Part shown: one piece after another, positions 1 through 15,100 of the stretch
Layout of the letters: the number at the start of each line of letters is the position of its first letter
Numbering within the stretch: the stretch's first letter is position 1
DNA from: Sipunculus nudus
Taxonomy: Eukaryota; Annelida; Sipuncula; Golfingiida; Sipunculidae
Length of the DNA stretch: 64,000 nt
Assembly (NCBI GenBank): GCA_026874595.1
Contig: CM049311.1
Location: forward strand, 51,835,676-51,899,675
Reading direction: 5' to 3'
Position numbers and translations under genes: made by a program
The notes under the pieces: model-generated
Databases searched by the model: none
Seen by the model: the letters and a program-made list of their open reading frames with translations, nothing else
What the model was told of the DNA's origin: nothing

Positions 1-159
1 GGAGGCTTCCAGAAATCCCTTGACGATATATCAGACATTATGTTTGAGATAACCTCTAACTGATATGGACAGTTGTGTGATATGGAGCTTGTATTGTCAT
101 GTATTGTTATTGTTAAGTTTATATGGTCTGAGCTTCTTTTTGGTTTTGCTTCTTTTCAG
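1..159 (+). other. 3' end of a DHX33 intron
   Basis: No coding sequence is supported here. The stretch ends in a pyrimidine-rich tract and an AG at 158-159, directly before the first recognisable DHX33 exon, so it is read as the end of the preceding intron. The exons for the helicase N-terminus (P-loop, DEAH box) must lie upstream of the window. Confidence 0.7.
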
Positions 160-3100
160 CCAAGATATTCTTATATTTTTAACGGGTCAAGAAGAAATAG
201 AAGCAGCAGTGAGGTCTGTACATCAGATAGCTAAAGATCTACCATCAGGTGAGCAGAGAGTAGATACCATCTTAATGAAGCTACATATTCAAACATAAAA
301 GTAAAAACTGCTGCTTTAATGAAGCTACATATTCAAACATAAAAGTAAAAACTGCTGCTTTAATGAAGCTACATATTCAAACAAAAAAGTAAAAACTGCT
401 GCTTTAATGAAGCTACATATTCAAACATAAAAGTAAAAACTGCTGCTTTAATGAAGCTACATATTCAAACATAAAAGTAAAACTGCTGCAGTAGTGAAGC
501 TACATATTCAAACATAAAAGTAAAAACTGCTGCAGTAATGAAGCTACATATTCAAACACAAAAGTAAAAACTGCTGCAGTAATGAAGCTACATATTCAAA
601 CATAAAAGTAAAAACTGCTGCTTTAATGAAGCTACATATTCAAACATAAAAGTAAAAACTGCTGCATTAATGAAGCTACATATTCAAACATAAAAGTAAA
701 AACTGCTGCATTAATGGAACTACATATTCAAACATAAAAGTAAAACTGCTGCAGTAATGAAGCTACATATTCAAACATAAAAGTAAAAACTGCTGCTTTA
801 ATGATGCTACATATTCAAACATAAAAGTAAAAACTGCTGCAGTAATGAAGCTACATATTCAAACATAAAAGTAAAAACTGCTGCAGTAATGAAGCTACAT
901 ATTCAAACATAAAAGTAAAAACTGCTGCTTTAATGATGCTACATATTCAAACATAAAAGTAAAAACTGCTGCAGTAATGAAGCTACATATTCAAACATAA
1001 AAGTAAAAACTGCTGCAGTAATTAAGCTACATATTCAAACATAAAAGTAAAAACTGCTGCAGTAATGAAGCTACATATTCAAAAATATCAGTAAAAACTG
1101 CTGCAGTAATGAAGCTACATATTCAAAAATATCAGTAAAGACTGCTGCATTAATGAAGCTAAATGTTCAAACATAAAGGTACTGCATTAATGAAGCTACA
1201 TATTTAAACATAAAAGTAAAAACTGCTGCATTAATGAAGCTACATATTCAAACATAAAAGTAAAAACTGCTGCAGTAATGAAGCTACATATTCAGAAATA
1301 TCAGTAAAAACTGCTGCATTAATGGAACTACATATTCAAACATAAACGTAAAATGTGCTACCATATTGAAACTCCATGTTCAATATATACAAGTTAAAAC
1401 TGCTGCAGTAATGAAGCTTAATGATGCTCCATGTTCAATCCATACAAGTAAACACTTGTTACAGATCCCATGGTTACAATAATGCTGAAAAAATCAAGTT
1501 TTCAATGTGTTTCTTAGCATTTGTTTCAATATCAACTTCTGTATGCAAAGTACCAGGTGTTACTTTTTGTCTCTTCTCAGGTACATATTCCTCTTATGAA
1601 ATGAGTGGTGTACATTTTAGATGAAACCTACCATACACAGGTGGGGGTGCATGACTTGCTATAATTTAATTAATCTGGAAGACAGTCTGGTACTGATATA
1701 AAGGCAACCAAACCAATCTCATGGTGCCAAAGGATTTAGAGTGCATGGTTAAGCCGTGATCTTTGAATTAACCATATTTACCATAATGTATAACATTTCA
1801 GGGGCTAATCAGCTGATGGCTGTACCTTTATATGCTTCACTACCACCTGTTCAGCAGCTCAGAGTGTTTCAGCCAGCACCACCAGTATGTATTTACTGTT
1901 ATTTTTATAATGGTCTGTTGCAGTCAAATAACTGCATAGAATGACTTTTATATAAAAGTATTTTTATGCATAGAATGACTTTTAAATAAAAGGATTTTGT
2001 AGTTCAGAAACAGCTAGATTTCAACAAAGGGAGTTGTTATTTCACATAGAATATTTACATAATGTATATAGATTATGCATGTTATACAGATATATTTCAA
2101 GGTTGTATGTTTATATTTAAATAACTTTAACAGTTACAAGGACTCTTTAATAGACTTGATGCAATGTTTAATAAGTGTCCACTGGTCCTCTTGACTTTGC
2201 AACATAAACAGATAATAAGTCTCATACATATAATATATGTATTTACATGTTCATGTTAAGTTGATGTATTATTGAATTATAACTGCATTCATACATCACC
2301 CATAATGATAATTATGGACAGGTGCACATTTGTATGATTGTATATGTAAGTTGAGGACTACCAGTAACTAACTGATAAAAGGGAACTCAGAACTTTAGAG
2401 GAAAGGTAAAATACCCGAGTAGGAGGAACCAGGAAAAAGAAGAGACAGAAAAGGGAAGAGAAGTCTGTATAGAGTGTAAGCCCTATTAGACCTGGAGATC
2501 TGGGTGTTTGTTACAGGGTGTCAGGAAGGTTATTGTGGCCACCAACATAGCTGAGACCTCCGTGACCATACACAGAGTCAAGTTTGTCATCGACTGTGGA
2601 ATGGTCAAGAACAAGTAAGGCTAAGTGTAGGAGGTTCTGCATTGATGGGTTTCAATAACACAACAATAAATACCTTACTTGCATGATTTGTGTAAGCTTG
2701 GACATCTGTAGCCTGTCTGTGATAAGTCATACACATAATTCCTTGTAGTGGTAGGAAATGGTTGTAAAATAGCCTTTGCCTTGCAGTATTCTTACTGTCA
2801 GTAAAAGTCTATATATTTTGATGACTTATATTATATGATATCATCTGTTATCACCATTTATATACCTGTCTCAGGTACCTGTGACAGGGTCTCTGTCAGA
2901 ACAGGTTGACTTGATGAACATTTTTGACCTGGCCATTGTTCACAACTGTACTTATGTACTAAAGAGAAAAAGCACAGACTTTGTTTCCCATCATGTAAAT
3001 CAGTACAAACAGTTATAAGGGATATGATATACTAACAATCATCAAGAAGGAGGAGGAAAACCTCAAACTTATGAACACTAATGGCACCTCATTTGCGAGG

Positions 3101-6100
3101 TGGATATCTAAATGAGGACTTACATAAAGAACAAAAAGGAATCCTGACTGTTAACAGGTGGTCTTATTTTTATGTGGTCGTTAGGCAAGGTTTAAATGAT
3201 ACTGGATAGAAGCCAACAGGTTTCAGTTAGATTGTATTACAGTGTCACTTACGATGTTCTTCCCTCTGCTTTCACAGATCATTTAACCCCTCCAGCGGTT
3301 TAGACTTGCTGCGTGTACAGCATGTCTCACAGGCTCAAGCCTGGCAGAGGACAGGGCGTGCTGGTCGAGAATCAGCTGGAACCTGTTATAGATTATTCAC
3401 AGAGCAAGAATTTGAATCCCTGGCTAGGAACACCATTCCAGAGATTAAGAGGCAAGTTTATCTAATTATGTTTATTTTTCTGTTTAAAGTTTCTCATAAA
3501 AGAGTATCTTGCCATATGATCATTCTCATAATATTAACTTACATAAAATGAAAAAAAAAAACTCAGTACTTTTTTTACCTTCTTTTTAATTCTGTGTTTG
3601 TGTTAATTTTACTGTTGCAGCTCCCAGGCTGTTTGTAAATACTGTTTTGTCTCTCTGGTGTAACTTGTCTAGTGTGGTATTTCAGTAGCTGACAGTGGAA
3701 TGTTTATAAATGCTATTATGAATTTCAGATGTAGTATGTCAAGCATAGTTCTAGCTGTGGACTATATATATTTAAATGGCATATGTTTCAGATGTAATTT
3801 AAATTTAGATGCTGCTAGCCCTGGTTTGTATAAAATCATTTACGTCTTTCAGGTGTAATCTGTCAAGTGTGGTCCTACAGTTATTAGCCCTTGGTATCAC
3901 AGATATCTTCAACTTTGACTTCATGGACAAACCATCCAAAGAGGTAACATATGATTTTTAATTCCTGACCAAATAAAATATATTTACTTTATACATCTGA
4001 ATATTGTACACAGGCAGTTGAATAAATCAAGTCTAAATTTTTCAAGTAAGGACAGTTGATTTCTTGTAAAATGAAATCTCTTGTTTTCAGTCATTGGTGA
4101 ATGCAGTACAACAGCTCCATCTGTTGGCAGCTGTGGAAAAACAAGATAAGATACAGGTGAGTCAGCATTAACCTTGTGAGCACAGCAGTATAAAAGCAAG
4201 ATTTTGAACAAATCCTGGGGTTCAAAGACTAACAAAGTTAATTCAAACTGTGGACATGCCAGGTTATTAGTAATTACATTTTCTACTGAAATATTTAGAG
4301 TAAACATAATGTGCTGTGATGGGAAATTCTGTACCAGCTCACACTTATGGCCTTTTTAGTGAATGGGGTGAAGCCTAATATATACATATTGGTACATCAC
4401 AAGGACACTGTAGGACCCAGGGAATCTCTCTTAATTGCATAAAAGTGAGAGCATTTTTAGGGCTCATTAGCATAATTAGGTCAAAGGGGCCGAGCATGAG
4501 GGCTGTGGTGGAAAGGTCAATTGCTGTACAGATGGGGTCACACAAGTTTTACTCCACAGTTTTGGTCCACTGCCCTCTTACTGTCTTGGCCCTGCTGTTA
4601 TCATATATTTATGTCTTTCAGACATATATTTAACTGGTATGAAACAAGTCACTCAGTGACTATTGTAGAACTCTCTATATTTTTGATAATTTTACATTTT
4701 TTTGTCAAATTGGGTAATTTGAATTTAGCAGTTATAAAAGTATATGCATGTCTGATACAGAGGTATCATGCATTCCTCAGACCTGTAAATATTATAAAAT
4801 GTTAATTATACCCATTATTATCCCTGTGATCATGCAGAATTTCTTAATTAAGTAGAATAATTCTCTCTGTATCCAGTATTATGATATTTCATGTGTTTAC
4901 AGGTAGGTGAGTCTGATTCCTTGTCTAGTTTTGTTACCATAACTTTGGTATCAAAATAAAAACATATTTATCAAGCAGAATGGTTTCACTTTTAGAAATT
5001 TTATGTTATTTATCCTAAACCATGTTGTGTAATGGTTTTGAGACTTATGTATATCCGTTGTTTTGTGATACAGTTGACATCATTAGGGAGGCAGATGGCA
5101 GCCTTCCCCCTGGACCCAAGACTTTCAAAAGTACTTCTGGTGGCTAAAGACTACAACTGCTTGTAAGTGTTGAAATGGATAAATGTGGTAAAGATGTGTT
5201 GTGTAACTAAACTGCTTATGATTTGAACTGAGGAGGGTTGGGGAATACATGTATCAGCAGATTCTGATGTATGACAGTCGCCCAGAGATTGAGCATTATA
5301 TATTTAATGATGGCAGAAAGAAAACCTCACAAATAAAGTCAAGTTAAGGGTATGGTCCTTCACTACTTGTAACATGCATAGCTCAATGACAAAAGTTTAT
5401 TCATGTTAAAGTAAGAACATTTCAAAACTATCCAAATTATGAAATAGTATGTAACATACACAAACAGATACTGGGAAGCAAGTGCAAATAGGTACAAATA
5501 TAAGAAATATCCATGTTTTTCAGGCTTTTATATTTATGTTAATCATGTATTAAATGATATCTTTCATGTATTTCAGTAATTTGTATTTTATTGCAGAGAA
5601 GAAGTTTTAAGCATAGTGTCAATTTTGTCCGTGGAATCTGTCTTACATACACCTCATAATAAGGTAAGTCTGTTAAGTGTGCTAATTTATGTTAAAATTG
5701 ATTAAATATTGATATAATTTCAGGTGTCTTACTTATTCTTTTTCACTCATGAAAAGTAGGTTCCTGTTTTTTCCCTGCAGTGAATTATTTTTGCCTTGCA
5801 AGGTTGCTAGCTCTATGCTCAGCCTTCTCTCTGTCTCAGTTTAGGTTGGACCATCCATTGCACAGCTTTGTGTAATGGGAACTTGAAATATGTTTATTCT
5901 TACCAGTGATATTTGTTTTAATGATTACGATACACCAGAACCTGTTGTGAGGGGACACCTGTGGGATATTGGCAAAGTGTCCCTACAATGCAGGTGTCCC
6001 TTCATGAGAGGTAGGGACAGATGTGGGTGGGAATAATTATTACTGTATGGAGATTCATTCAAAAATTAAAACAGAAGAATCACATACCTATAAGTATATA

Positions 6101-9100
6101 AAAATTAATTTTTTTATATCAATAATATATGAAAAAATATTTATATGGACATATAACACAGGAAAGCAGATTTTTTTATGTCATGATTAAAAGTTTTTCA
6201 AGAGCTGGTTCATATGTAAATGCAAATTAAATAATGGTGGATCATGAGTACAATTTTATTGAAATAGTTACTTTCTCCTAAAATAACTTTAAAAACAAAT
6301 TTTTAGCTCAGCTGACTATAAGTCATCTGAGCTATAGTCATGGTCCATTGTCTGTCGTCCGTCCGTCTGTCTGTCCGTCCGTCCGTCCGTCTGTCCGTCT
6401 GGATGTCCGTCCAGAAGACTGGCACGTTTCGACACCGTTGGACCTACGAATCTGAATTTTGGCATACAGTTAGATGTCCCCATAATCTCCTACCATGCCA
6501 AAAATTGGGTCAATAGGACTTTGTTCCCCTGAGATATTAAGGAAAAACCTCAATTTTTTATTAAAAATCTATTTTCACACTTCAGGACTGCCTAATATCA
6601 AAACCACTCATCTGGTTTTCTTCATATTTACCATAAATATTCCTCTATATAGTTCCTATGTACATGCCAGATATTAAGTCAGCATTATATAATTTAAAAA
6701 AGTTATGGGCCCAAACATAATGGACTTTGTAAAAAAATCAGGAAGATATTTGGTCACTTAAGACCAAAAGTGTTAAAGGTAGGGACTTTTTTCCAGTAAT
6801 ACAACTTATATTAATCAAAATTTAATTGCATACAAAAAATTAGATCAAAATTTGTTAAATTTTTTTAAATATTGGCAAAAATATAAAATTGGTACCCTAA
6901 ATTTTGCCCAACTTTGGCCATGGCACGTTTTTTTCCTGTAAGTACTGTGGATTTAATTTTCACACCATGTATACATAAGGATTTAATCTGTTAAAATCTG
7001 AAATTTGAAAATAAAAGCTGCAAAATTAGGCTAGTTATTGAATTTTATTTTGGAGGCTCTTGTTGTATTCCCTTACATTGTCAAGCAGTCCACTTTGATG
7101 ACTGTAGGTCATTCAGTGCACATCTCTAAGCTCCCCAGGCTGTTGACATAATTTTAGATGTCCCCAAAATCTCCTACCATACCGAAAATTGGGTCATTAG
7201 GACTTTGTTCAGGACTTCGAGATATTAAGGGAAAAAAAACTCCGTTTTCCATAAAAAAAGCCATTGTTACACTTCAGGGCTGCCTAATATCAAAACCACT
7301 GATCTGTTTTTGATCGTATTTAGGATTCACATTCTTTAATACATTTTCTATGAACATACCAAAAATTAGGTTAGTATTGGGTATTATTTTGAAGTTATGG
7401 GCCAAAAACATAATGCAATTTGTTAAAAAATCAGGAAATATATTTACTCACATGAGAATTGCTGAACCTAGAGACTTTTTTTCAGGAATATAACTTTATT
7501 TAATCAAGATTCAATTGTTTACCCAAAATTAGATCTGAATTTTGCAAATTTTTCAAGTTATTAGCATAAATAAAAAATCAATACCTTAAATTTTGTCCAA
7601 CTTTGGCACTGTTGATTTAATTTTCACAGCATATATACATAAGGATTTAATCTTTTAAAATCTGGAATTTCAAAGAAATTGATTGGAAAGAATAGCTTTT
7701 ATTCATGTTTTCATACACCATGTCAAGTGTTGTTTACATCTAGCCCACCTAGTAGTACAGCCTTCACTTGCATTATGTAACCCACCCCACGCAGCTTGCC
7801 TTTGGTCAGCTTGGCCACTACCAGCAGGCTTCCCCTCTGCTCTGCACTCCCTCCCCCCCCCCAGATGGTGCATAAACTAGATGAATGTTATTATTTTCTG
7901 TATGTGATTCATTCTTATTCTAGGCTATGCTACATTTTAGATTTTGTATTGTACCACCAGGGTTACAATGATTAAAGTGTACATTTAATTGTGTCCACAA
8001 AGTGGTGTATTGCTATGAAAGTGTGGATGTTCATGAGATAAGTAATTCCTTACTTCAGAGGAGTAAAAACTTCACCAGGTGTGAAATTGACTATTAATTT
8101 CAGTAATTAATTAAAACTTGGATAGTAATTAGCACAATGATATTGTTTGTTTCTCATTCAACCAACAGTATGTATACTTTATTTGAAAAGATGTTTTATT
8201 TTATCAAATTTACTGAATATTTTATTTTATTTTGGTGAATAAAATTAAGCAGGTACTGAAAACTCCAATGTGCAAAACTTTTTAATAGTGATTCAAGGAA
8301 TTTTCTTGTAGATCCCATGTTGTGGCATTATTTTCTTTTAAATTCAGTTTAAACATTTATGATTTAAAAATAATAAAATATATGTGTATGCATAATATGA
8401 CCCAATATGAGCTACACTCTGGATATATGATGATTGCAACTTTTGCAACAATTCTAATATTTTAACTTATAGTTTCAGTTTTTTACTCTGTATATATAAT
8501 GATTGCAACTTTTGCAACAATTCTAATATTTTAACTTATATTTTCAGGTTTTTTCATTTAAAATTTATAAAACCTGTAAATAAAAAAAATGATTCAGATA
8601 AAAACTTCTTAATGGAAAAAGTGGATATGCTTAAAAAAAAATAGGCTTATATATAAACTTAAATGCATTATTCCCTTGAAAGTGAAATAAAGGTATTAGT
8701 CCATTCTGTCCACTTGCCTGTCCATCTGTAAATTTTCCATCTGTAAATTTTCATACATTACAGTATCTCAAAACTTTTACTGTTTTTCTTCATGACAGTC
8801 TTGTCAGAGTATTAGTTTGCAATCATATATTTAGAACTTTACTATAACCAAGTAGGAGGGCCCCTTTCCTCTTAGCTTTTCATATTCTTATATAAATGAA
8901 AAACATTACAATAGAATATTTCTACATCCACCTTCGTGCTGCCCTCACTTTTCCCTTCTCCGAACCCCATCCCAAAGTCAGCCTCAGTAAGCAAGAACAA
9001 AATGAATCAGATATATTCATACTTTAATATTTTGTATAACTATTCGTCCATAGGTACCTATGTACATGCCAGAAATTATGTCAATATTGTGTAATATGTA

Positions 9101-12100
9101 GACATAGTGGGCATCACAATAATGTACCTTGTCAAGACTAAAAATATTGTGTCATACAGTCACAAATTCATAAATCACTTCATCAGCATAGTTAATCATA
9201 ACATCATATCTGTCAAATTGAAAGCTTGCAGACTACCAAACACTTTAGATCCTTCAACAAATAGCCTTATCATCATTCTACTACTGCTTATTCCTGCTGT
9301 CATTGCATTCATATTTGCTCAAATATATCACAATTTTCTACACCTCTTTAATAAATAAAAAATAAACCACTATATATGACTCTATTAATCCATCAGTCAG
9401 GTTATTTCATTTATCATTTACTCACATATTACATTACATTCCTTTATAATAGCCCAACATGTCCATGATATTCATAAGCTTTATCGACTCGATATACTAT
9501 CACAGTGGAGAAACATTTATGGTCCAATCACGATCAGCTGAGCGCCGTGACCCATGGGTCCCTTGTTATTCAATGAAATATATCTATAATATTTCTTAAT
9601 CACATATTATTCCTGAATAAATAAATATTTGTTTCTGAATAAATAAATGTCGTCCAGTAAACCTCTGGTCTAGCCAAACTTGCATGACTGGAGAATATTT
9701 GGAATGAAAGATAAAGGTGTTATTATATTAAGATATTGCATTAATTTCAATTTTTAATGAACAATTTAATTTATGCAACATTCTATCCACGGAGCTGAAG
9801 AGCTTATTGATGTCTGTCAAAATGAGTTATATCTTATGTCTGTTATGTACGTTACACGGGAAATCATTTAAATCATGACACCTCAAACTCAATATTGGAT
9901 CAATATCAATTTTCCACATCAGAATTTTATCCCAACATTGAAATTATGACCGGATGCCTCAAATTTAGCATTGATTTAGTCAGATTAACATTGCCGTGAC
10001 TCGGCTTCACATCAGGCGGACATTCAATATGGCAGAAACACCAGGGTATTCTGGAGCATTCGGGGGCGTTTGGCTGCTGTCACATGCAGGTGTGCCCACA
10101 ATCATATTTGGATTATTGCGCAGGCCAAATTGTTCTTGTTAATCAACATTTTGACGTCTTTTGCAACAGTCAGAGTTACAGTTATCAAATATGGTATCGT
10201 TATTATTTTGCAACCTTGAAATAGTGCTGCAAGTTTGCCAGCACAAACCACTCGTCCGCCTTGTCCTGTACCATGACTGAGAAGGGCCCCGACTCAGTCA
10301 TGCATGCTACGTAACAAAAAGTATCAGCAGCACAACCCCAAACCAGGGTCATGCATGATGAAAGGAAAAGCCTAAAATTCTGAACCGTTCAGACTGGATA
10401 AATTACTGCCAAGGAAAGACCAAATGGTATATGGCATTTCGGCGGCTAAAAACATCTTCATATAACGCAATATTTATGATAATTACCTAGAATACAAGAC
10501 ATGTCTAGCATATTATCGTGTCACTTATTGTGCTAACTCCCCATACACGTGTCCTCCCTTTATGTGTACAATGATCGAGGATTCATGGGAGTTTCAAATT
10601 ACACACTCAAGCAGTGTGTTTTATGATATTTATTAAAGCCATATTTGGTCTTTTTTTGTTTATGAGGACATGTGAAAGACAGTCATATTGTTTTGGAAAT
10701 ATTTATATCTCCCAGAGGGAAGAAGCTTTGGCAGCCAGGAAAAAATTTATATCAAGTGACGGGGACCACATCACATTACTCAATATGTACAAGGCCTTCA
10801 AAGGTGTTAATGGAAATAAGGTAAGTGGTGTCTTACATAGGTTGATGCTTTTATTTAATTTCTGCCAGAGATAATTAGTTTTAGGTAACTTTATTTTAGT
10901 TTCTTTGCAAATTTACTCGTAAAGCGATGGACAGATTTTGAATAAATGTTTTTTGAGGATAAGCGTAAGATGCAAGTAACAGTCTTTTAAATTTTTTAGG
11001 CAGTCAGAAACACTATAATATTTATTTGTTCGAAAGAATTGTTCACACATTGCATGGCAGTTTTTGTTACCGTCCAAGGATGATACCATCATTAATAAGT
11101 ACATGTGAATTAGGGGAAACTATGAATGTAATTCTCAAGACAGGGTACAAGGTTGAGCTAACATGTATTACAAGCATGAAGCTGGACATAAATTTGTGAC
11201 ATAAATTTCTCGCAGCTTGAACTCTAATACATATTAACTACACTTGCATACCACACAAGAAAGAATATCAGTATTCTGGAAGTGCCAAGGATCTGGTGAT
11301 AGTGAATGTCAGTGGAGGTATGAGGGCTCTGGGTGTGTTCTAATTTGAAATCTTGACCACAATCTCAAAACCAGAGTAAGTTTTTTAATATGTTGCCTCA
11401 GATCGGGTTTTTATGTGATTTTGAACCAGTTATGGTGTCATGAGAACTACATCAATGCTCGTAACATGAAAATGGCAATGGAGGTTCGGCAACAACTCCG
11501 TGAAATCTGTCAGAGACAGTCCCTTCCATTTAGATCTTGTGGACAGGACATGACAGCTGTCAGGTCAGTTATTTAAGATACTTTTATAATTATTATAATA
11601 CTTTGTATCATAAAAACTAAATGCAAATGTTTTTGCATGGTGTTAAAGTTAATCACAGTTTAATAAAATCAAAGTAATCTGTGTATGTGTGAAATGAATA
11701 TCATTAACATTTTAAAAAATTTCATAAAACATTTCGAGTGACCAGTTTTTACATGAATATTCAGACAACAGTTTTATAAGGGTACCTGACACAGAATGTG
11801 ATGTATTTTTCAGGAAGTGTCTGACTCATGGCTTCTTCACAAATGCTGCTGAGCTGCAGAGAGAAGGAGAATACATCACAGTGAGGCTGAGCTCAGAAAC
11901 TTCAATATAATTCATAATTTTACCATGTTAATATTAAATAAAAGTAGGGCTGGCATAATGCAGCATTAGTACATGTTGTGTTTAGCCAAGATACAGAAGC
12001 TTTGGAGCTTGTCCCAAAATCAGCTACAGCCTTTGCCATATTGTAGTTGATTATCAATGATATTATGACAGAATGTTTCATTAAGTATGAAGTATTGCAG

Positions 12101-15100
12101 CTTTATGTTGAATATAGTGCAATATAGCCACTGAGAACTGCTGGAATGTTCTGTTATTACTTCCCTAAATTATATTAAGTGAAGAAGCACATCAAAACTC
12201 AGCATAACAGTCCTAAGATGGACAGTGATGAGTTATACCTGCAAGGCAGTAGTGTGAACTTCTATAAATAAAACCTCAAGTCAACAGTCACTTTGACAAG
12301 TAAAAATATTATTCATGAAGTATCCTGGCAAAAGTTGAAGCCCATCAGAACCTTGTTAATGCATTTATGTTTTTTGTTGTGATTTCATGCTGTATTTCCT
12401 TACACCTGTATATAGGAAATCCCAATGCTTGCATTTGAAATACACAAAAGTCATGAATCAATTTCTGTTCAACTGAGAAACAAACAGGTTTATCCTGGCA
12501 ATAACTTGCATATGCTGCAGATCAGGAAACATATTCCTTAAGCATTCAAATTAAATGTTGTTTTAATTTATTGATGAAAATATTTTTTTATTCCATTAAA
12601 ACAATCAAAATCTTGGTTGTTAAAGTAATACACTGATCTTTTATTATGTCTTCCCCTCCCCCCTCCCCTCCAGGGGAGACGTTGTTTTCAGGACTGTTGT
12701 AGTCTGTCATCCTCAGTCATTGTCTGTAAGATATGTTGTGAACGATATAACTTTTGAATGGCTACATATTTTCATCTGAAATGAAAAACACTGATAGTTC
12801 ACACCAAAAAGTGCAAAAACAAGCCATTCTTGTTACATTTTGATTATAGAATAGTTTGGTCCATGTGATTAAAAGTAAGATTCCACAAATTATGGGAAAA
12901 AAAGGTTAGAATTTTCTATTCCACACAGGTTCATCATGTTTCTTGGAATGTTGCCTACAAATTATTAACACACAGTGATGCTGTTTAAAAAACTTGAATG
13001 AAAAATTTTATCAGATGTGTTCAGATACCACAATATTTTGTTACATTTTTAGCTCAGCTGACTGTGAGTTATCTGAGCTATAGCGACCACTCTTTGTCCG
13101 TCGTCCATCCGGCCATCCGGCCGTCTGTCCGTTAACAAGGCACAAATTTTAACTGCTGGACCTGGAATCTTCTTACTTTACATCCAGAGAGGTCCATAAA
13201 AATCTCTTGGAAACTTGGAATTAGGTCTCTGTTACCCATATCCTTTGAGCTATGGGGCCCCAAAGTACCCCCCAGAATAGTCAAAAATTTCATACAAAAA
13301 CTTCAATATCTCATTAACCACATCACTGTTGGTCATGATTTTTGGCATACATATTGATCATGAGATGTTCCATCAGTTCCTGCAGACTGGTGGCGCCACC
13401 TGTATTTTTTTGATTTTTTACGAATTTTTTATCTATTTTTGAGACTTTTAAAAATGTGGACATCTCTTAACAGGGCACAAGTCATAAAGACTGGAACTAG
13501 AATCTTCATTCTTAAAATTCTGAGAGCCCTATGAAAAGTCTCCATGGAAACCAGAAATTAGGTCTCTGTTATTCATTTCCTTTGAGCTATGGGGCCCCAA
13601 AGTACCCCCCAGAATAGTAAAAAATTTCATACAAAAACTTCAATATCTCATTAACTACATCACTGTTGGTCATGATTTTGGCATACATATTGATCATGAG
13701 ATGTTCCATCAGTTCCTGCAGACTGGTGACGCCACCTAAATTTTTCGATTTTTTACGAATTTTTTTCTCTATTTTTGAGACCTTTAAAAATGTGGACATC
13801 TGTTAACAGGGCACAAGTCGTAAGAACTGGACCTAGAATCTTCATTCTTAAAGTTCTGAGAGCCCTATGAAAAGTCTCCATGGAAACCAGAAATTAGGTC
13901 TCTGTTACCCATATCCTTTGAGCTATGGACCCCCCAGAATAGTGAAAAATTTCATATAAAAACTTCAATGTCTCATTAACTACATCACTGATGGTCATGA
14001 TTTTGGCATACATATTGAACATGAGATGTTCCATCAGTTTCTGCAGACTGGTGGCGCCACCTGTATTTTTCAAATTTTTACAATTTTTTTTCTCTATTTT
14101 TGAGACCTTTAAGGATGTAGTTATACGTCAACAGGATTCAAATTGTAATGACTGGACCTAGAATCTTCATTCTTAACACATGGAGACCCATGAAAAGTCT
14201 CCATGGAAACCTGAAATTAGGTCTCTGTTACCCGTATCCTTTGAGCTATGGCACTCCAAAGTACAGCTCAGAAAAATGGAAAATTTGATACAAAAGCTGA
14301 AGTATCTGAACAACTAATGCAGAGATCACCATAATTGTTTGTATGGATATTGATCATTGAGTGTTTCATCAGTTTCTGCAGCTTGGTGGCACCACATGTA
14401 TTTGTTTGGGCTTTTTTCAATTTTTTTCTCTATTTTTGAGACCTTTAAAGATATGAACATCTGTTAACAGGGCACAATCATAACAACTGGACCTAGAATC
14501 TTCATTCTTTACACAGGGAGACCCATAAAAAATCTCCATGGAAACCTGAAATTAGGTCTCTGTTACCCATATCCCTTAAGCTGTATGGCTCCAAAATAAC
14601 CTCCAGAATAATAAAAAATTAGATAAAACAGCTCCAGTATCTCAATAACTACAACACTGAGGCTCATGATTTTGGGCATACATATATAGATCATGAAGTG
14701 TTCCATCAGTTTCAGCAGACTGGGTGCGCCACCTCTATTTTTTTCAAATTTTTACGAATTATTTTCTCTATTTATTAGACCTTTAAAGATGTTGTTATCT
14801 GTGAACAGGGTACAACTTGTAACAACTGGACCTAGAATCTTCATTCTTGTCATGCTAGGAGGCCCATGAAAAGCGTCTGTGGAAACCTGAAATTAGGTCT
14901 CAATTACCCATATCCTTCAAGCTATAGGACTCCTAAGTATCCCTCAGGATAATGGAAAATTTGATACAAAAGCTGAAGTATCTGAACAACTAATGCAGAG
15001 ATCACCATAATTGTTTGTATGGATATTGATCATTGAGTGTTTCATCAGTTTCTGCAGCTTGGTGGCACCACATGTATTTGTTTGGGCTTTTTTCAATTTT

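Larger units (their letters stand above)
1411..5596 (+). other. DHX33 introns without other genes
   Basis: Apart from the coding exons at 1802-1884, 2517-2614, 3278-3451, 3853-3943, 4091-4156 and 5074-5162, and the repeated splice acceptor region at 3650-3880, these introns show only AT-rich sequence with short open frames that lack codon structure. I see no RNA gene or mobile element here. Confidence 0.6.

Noticed and set aside
3306-3551. ATG-started 81-codon gene in this stretch
   Set aside because: It is DHX33 exon 4 read from an internal codon and run into the following intron.
10614-10874. 86-codon open frame as a separate small gene
   Set aside because: Only 10716-10820 is coding, as DHX33 exon 9; the rest is intron on either side of proper splice sites.
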